Shown piece after piece: positions 62,816 to 64,000 of a stretch of DNA of 64,000 bases (within the stretch, counting starts at the first letter, position 1; every line of letters begins with the position of its first letter). The stretch comes from Desmodus rotundus (lineage: Eukaryota > Chordata > Mammalia > Chiroptera > Phyllostomidae), in NCBI RefSeq assembly GCF_022682495.2, contig NC_071399.1:53498873-53562872 (forward strand). The letters are read 5' to 3'. Under the pieces are notes generated by a model, which saw nothing but the letters and a program-made list of their open reading frames with translations, was not told the origin of the DNA and made no database searches. The translations under genes and the position numbers were made by a program.

Positions 62816-62969
62816 TTTTTTTTTTAATATATCCAAGTCCAATAACTTTATTTAATTTTTAAACCTTCTCCCATGTTGAAAAACACATTAATTTTGTATT
62901 TTAAGAGTATTGATTGAATATTCATGATAAATTCAGGGGTTAAGAGAGCTCCTAGGATCTTTTCAGAAT

Positions 62970-64000
62970 TTTTTTAATGTATTTTATTGATTATGCTATT
63001 ACAATTGTCCCATTTTCCCTACTTCACTCCCCTCTGCCCTGCACACCCCCTCCCACCCACATTCCCCTTCTTTAGTTCATGTGCATGGGTCATACATACA
63101 AGTTCTTTGGCTTCTACATTTCCTATACTATTCTTATCCTCCCCCTGTCCCATTTTCTACCTACCATTTATGCTACTTATTCTCTGACCTTTTCCCCCTC
63201 TCTCTCTCTCCCACTCCAGTTGATAACCCTCCATGTGATCTCCATTTCTGTGGTTCTGTTCCTGTTGTAGTTGTTTGCTTAGTTTGTTTTAGGTGTGGTT
63301 GTTAATAACTGTGAGTTTGCTGTCATTTTTACTGGTCATATTTTTGATCTTTTTCTTAGATAAGTCCCTTTAACATTTCATGTAATAAGGGCTTGGTGAT
63401 GATGAACTCCTTTAACTTGACCTTATCTGGGAAACACCTTATCTGCCCTTCCATTCTAAATGATAGCCTTGCTGGATAGAATAATCTTGGATGTAGGTAT
63501 CTTGCCTTTCATGACTTGGAATACTTCTTTCCAGCCCCTTCTTGCCTGCAAGGTTTCTTTTGAGAAATCAGCTGATAGTCTCATGGGAACTCCTTTGTAG
63601 GTAACTGTCTCCTTCCCTCTTGATACTCTTAAGATTCTCTCCTCATCTTTAACCTTGGGTAATGTAATTATGATGTACCTTGGTGTGTTCCTCCTTGGGC
63701 CCAACTTCTTTGGGACTCTGAATTTCCTGGGCTTCCAGGAAGTCTATTTCCTTTGCCAGATTGGGGAAGTTCTCTTTCATTATTTGTTCAAGTAAGTTTT
63801 CAATTTCTTGCTGCTGTTCTCCTTCTGTCACCCCTATAATTCGGATGTTAGAGCGTTTAAATATGTCCTGGAGGTTCCTACGCCTCTCCCCTTTTTTTTG
63901 AATTCTTATCTCTTCATTCTTTTCTGGTTGGATGTTTCTTTCTTCCTTCTGGTCCACACCATTGATTTGAGTCCCAGTTTCCTTCCCATCACTATTGGTT
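62970..64000 (-). mobile_element. ORF1-only (HAL1-like) element, copy H, continues past window end
   Basis: The 3' tail at about 62975 (TGTATTTTATTGATTATGCT), G-rich 3' UTR in reverse, then ORF1 remnants at 63704-63456 and 63957-63649 ([40 protein letters not shown]) separated by a frameshift. The C-terminal-domain segment is present ([20 protein letters not shown]). No ORF2 between ORF1 and the tail. Antisense in MTRF1 intron 6. Confidence 0.85.

Overview
This window is mammalian nuclear DNA, almost certainly from a bat. Two conserved nuclear genes lie divergently. Nearly everything else is interspersed repeat: about nineteen tRNA-derived SINEs of the bat Ves type (CCTGGCTGGTGTGGCTCAG head, CT-rich middle, AAATAAAT tail), several LINE-1-derived elements carrying only ORF1, old L1/L2/MIR, LTRs, Tigger, mariner and hAT-like DNA transposons. 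The bat family could not be decided from sequence alone.

Left part (1-20,100): the 5' part of NAA16, auxiliary subunit of the NatA N-terminal acetyltransferase, on the minus strand. Coding exons 1-6 (codons 1-231) are all resolved with GT-AG junctions and matching phases. The remaining exons lie beyond the left edge. Exon 1 sits in a CpG island at about 19.2-20.2 kb. Middle (20,100-28,900): intergenic, repeat-rich. It includes an RPL9 processed pseudogene split by both a SINE and a solo LTR, a mariner remnant, several LTRs and a tail-to-tail SINE pair.

Right part (28,900-64,000): MTRF1, mitochondrial release factor 1, on the plus strand. A GC-rich promoter near 29.0-29.4 kb carries a strong ZNF143/THAP11-type motif and ETS motifs. 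Six coding exons (codons 1-330) follow, up to and just past the GGQ peptidyl-hydrolysis motif. The C-terminal exons lie beyond the right edge. Its introns hold ORF1-only retrotransposons in both orientations, an internally deleted mariner, an RPL27 processed pseudogene and a chimeric tRNA-half/L1 insertion.

The most notable content is the ORF1-only, HAL1-like (half-LINE-1) family. Copies or pieces occur at 1-1213, 13768-15594, 30967-33065, 39707-41622, 41986-44423, 53367-55299, 58406-60280 and 62970-64000. None contains an ORF2 (endonuclease/reverse transcriptase), yet the better ones have a YY1-type 5' end, a poly-A end and target-site duplications. The copy at 58406-60280 has a perfect 15-bp duplication, a 22-A tail and an open ORF1. 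It shares with the copy at 13768-15594 an in-frame loss of about 46-47 codons in the ORF1 C-terminal domain. No prokaryotic-type system, CRISPR array or functional RNA gene was seen.
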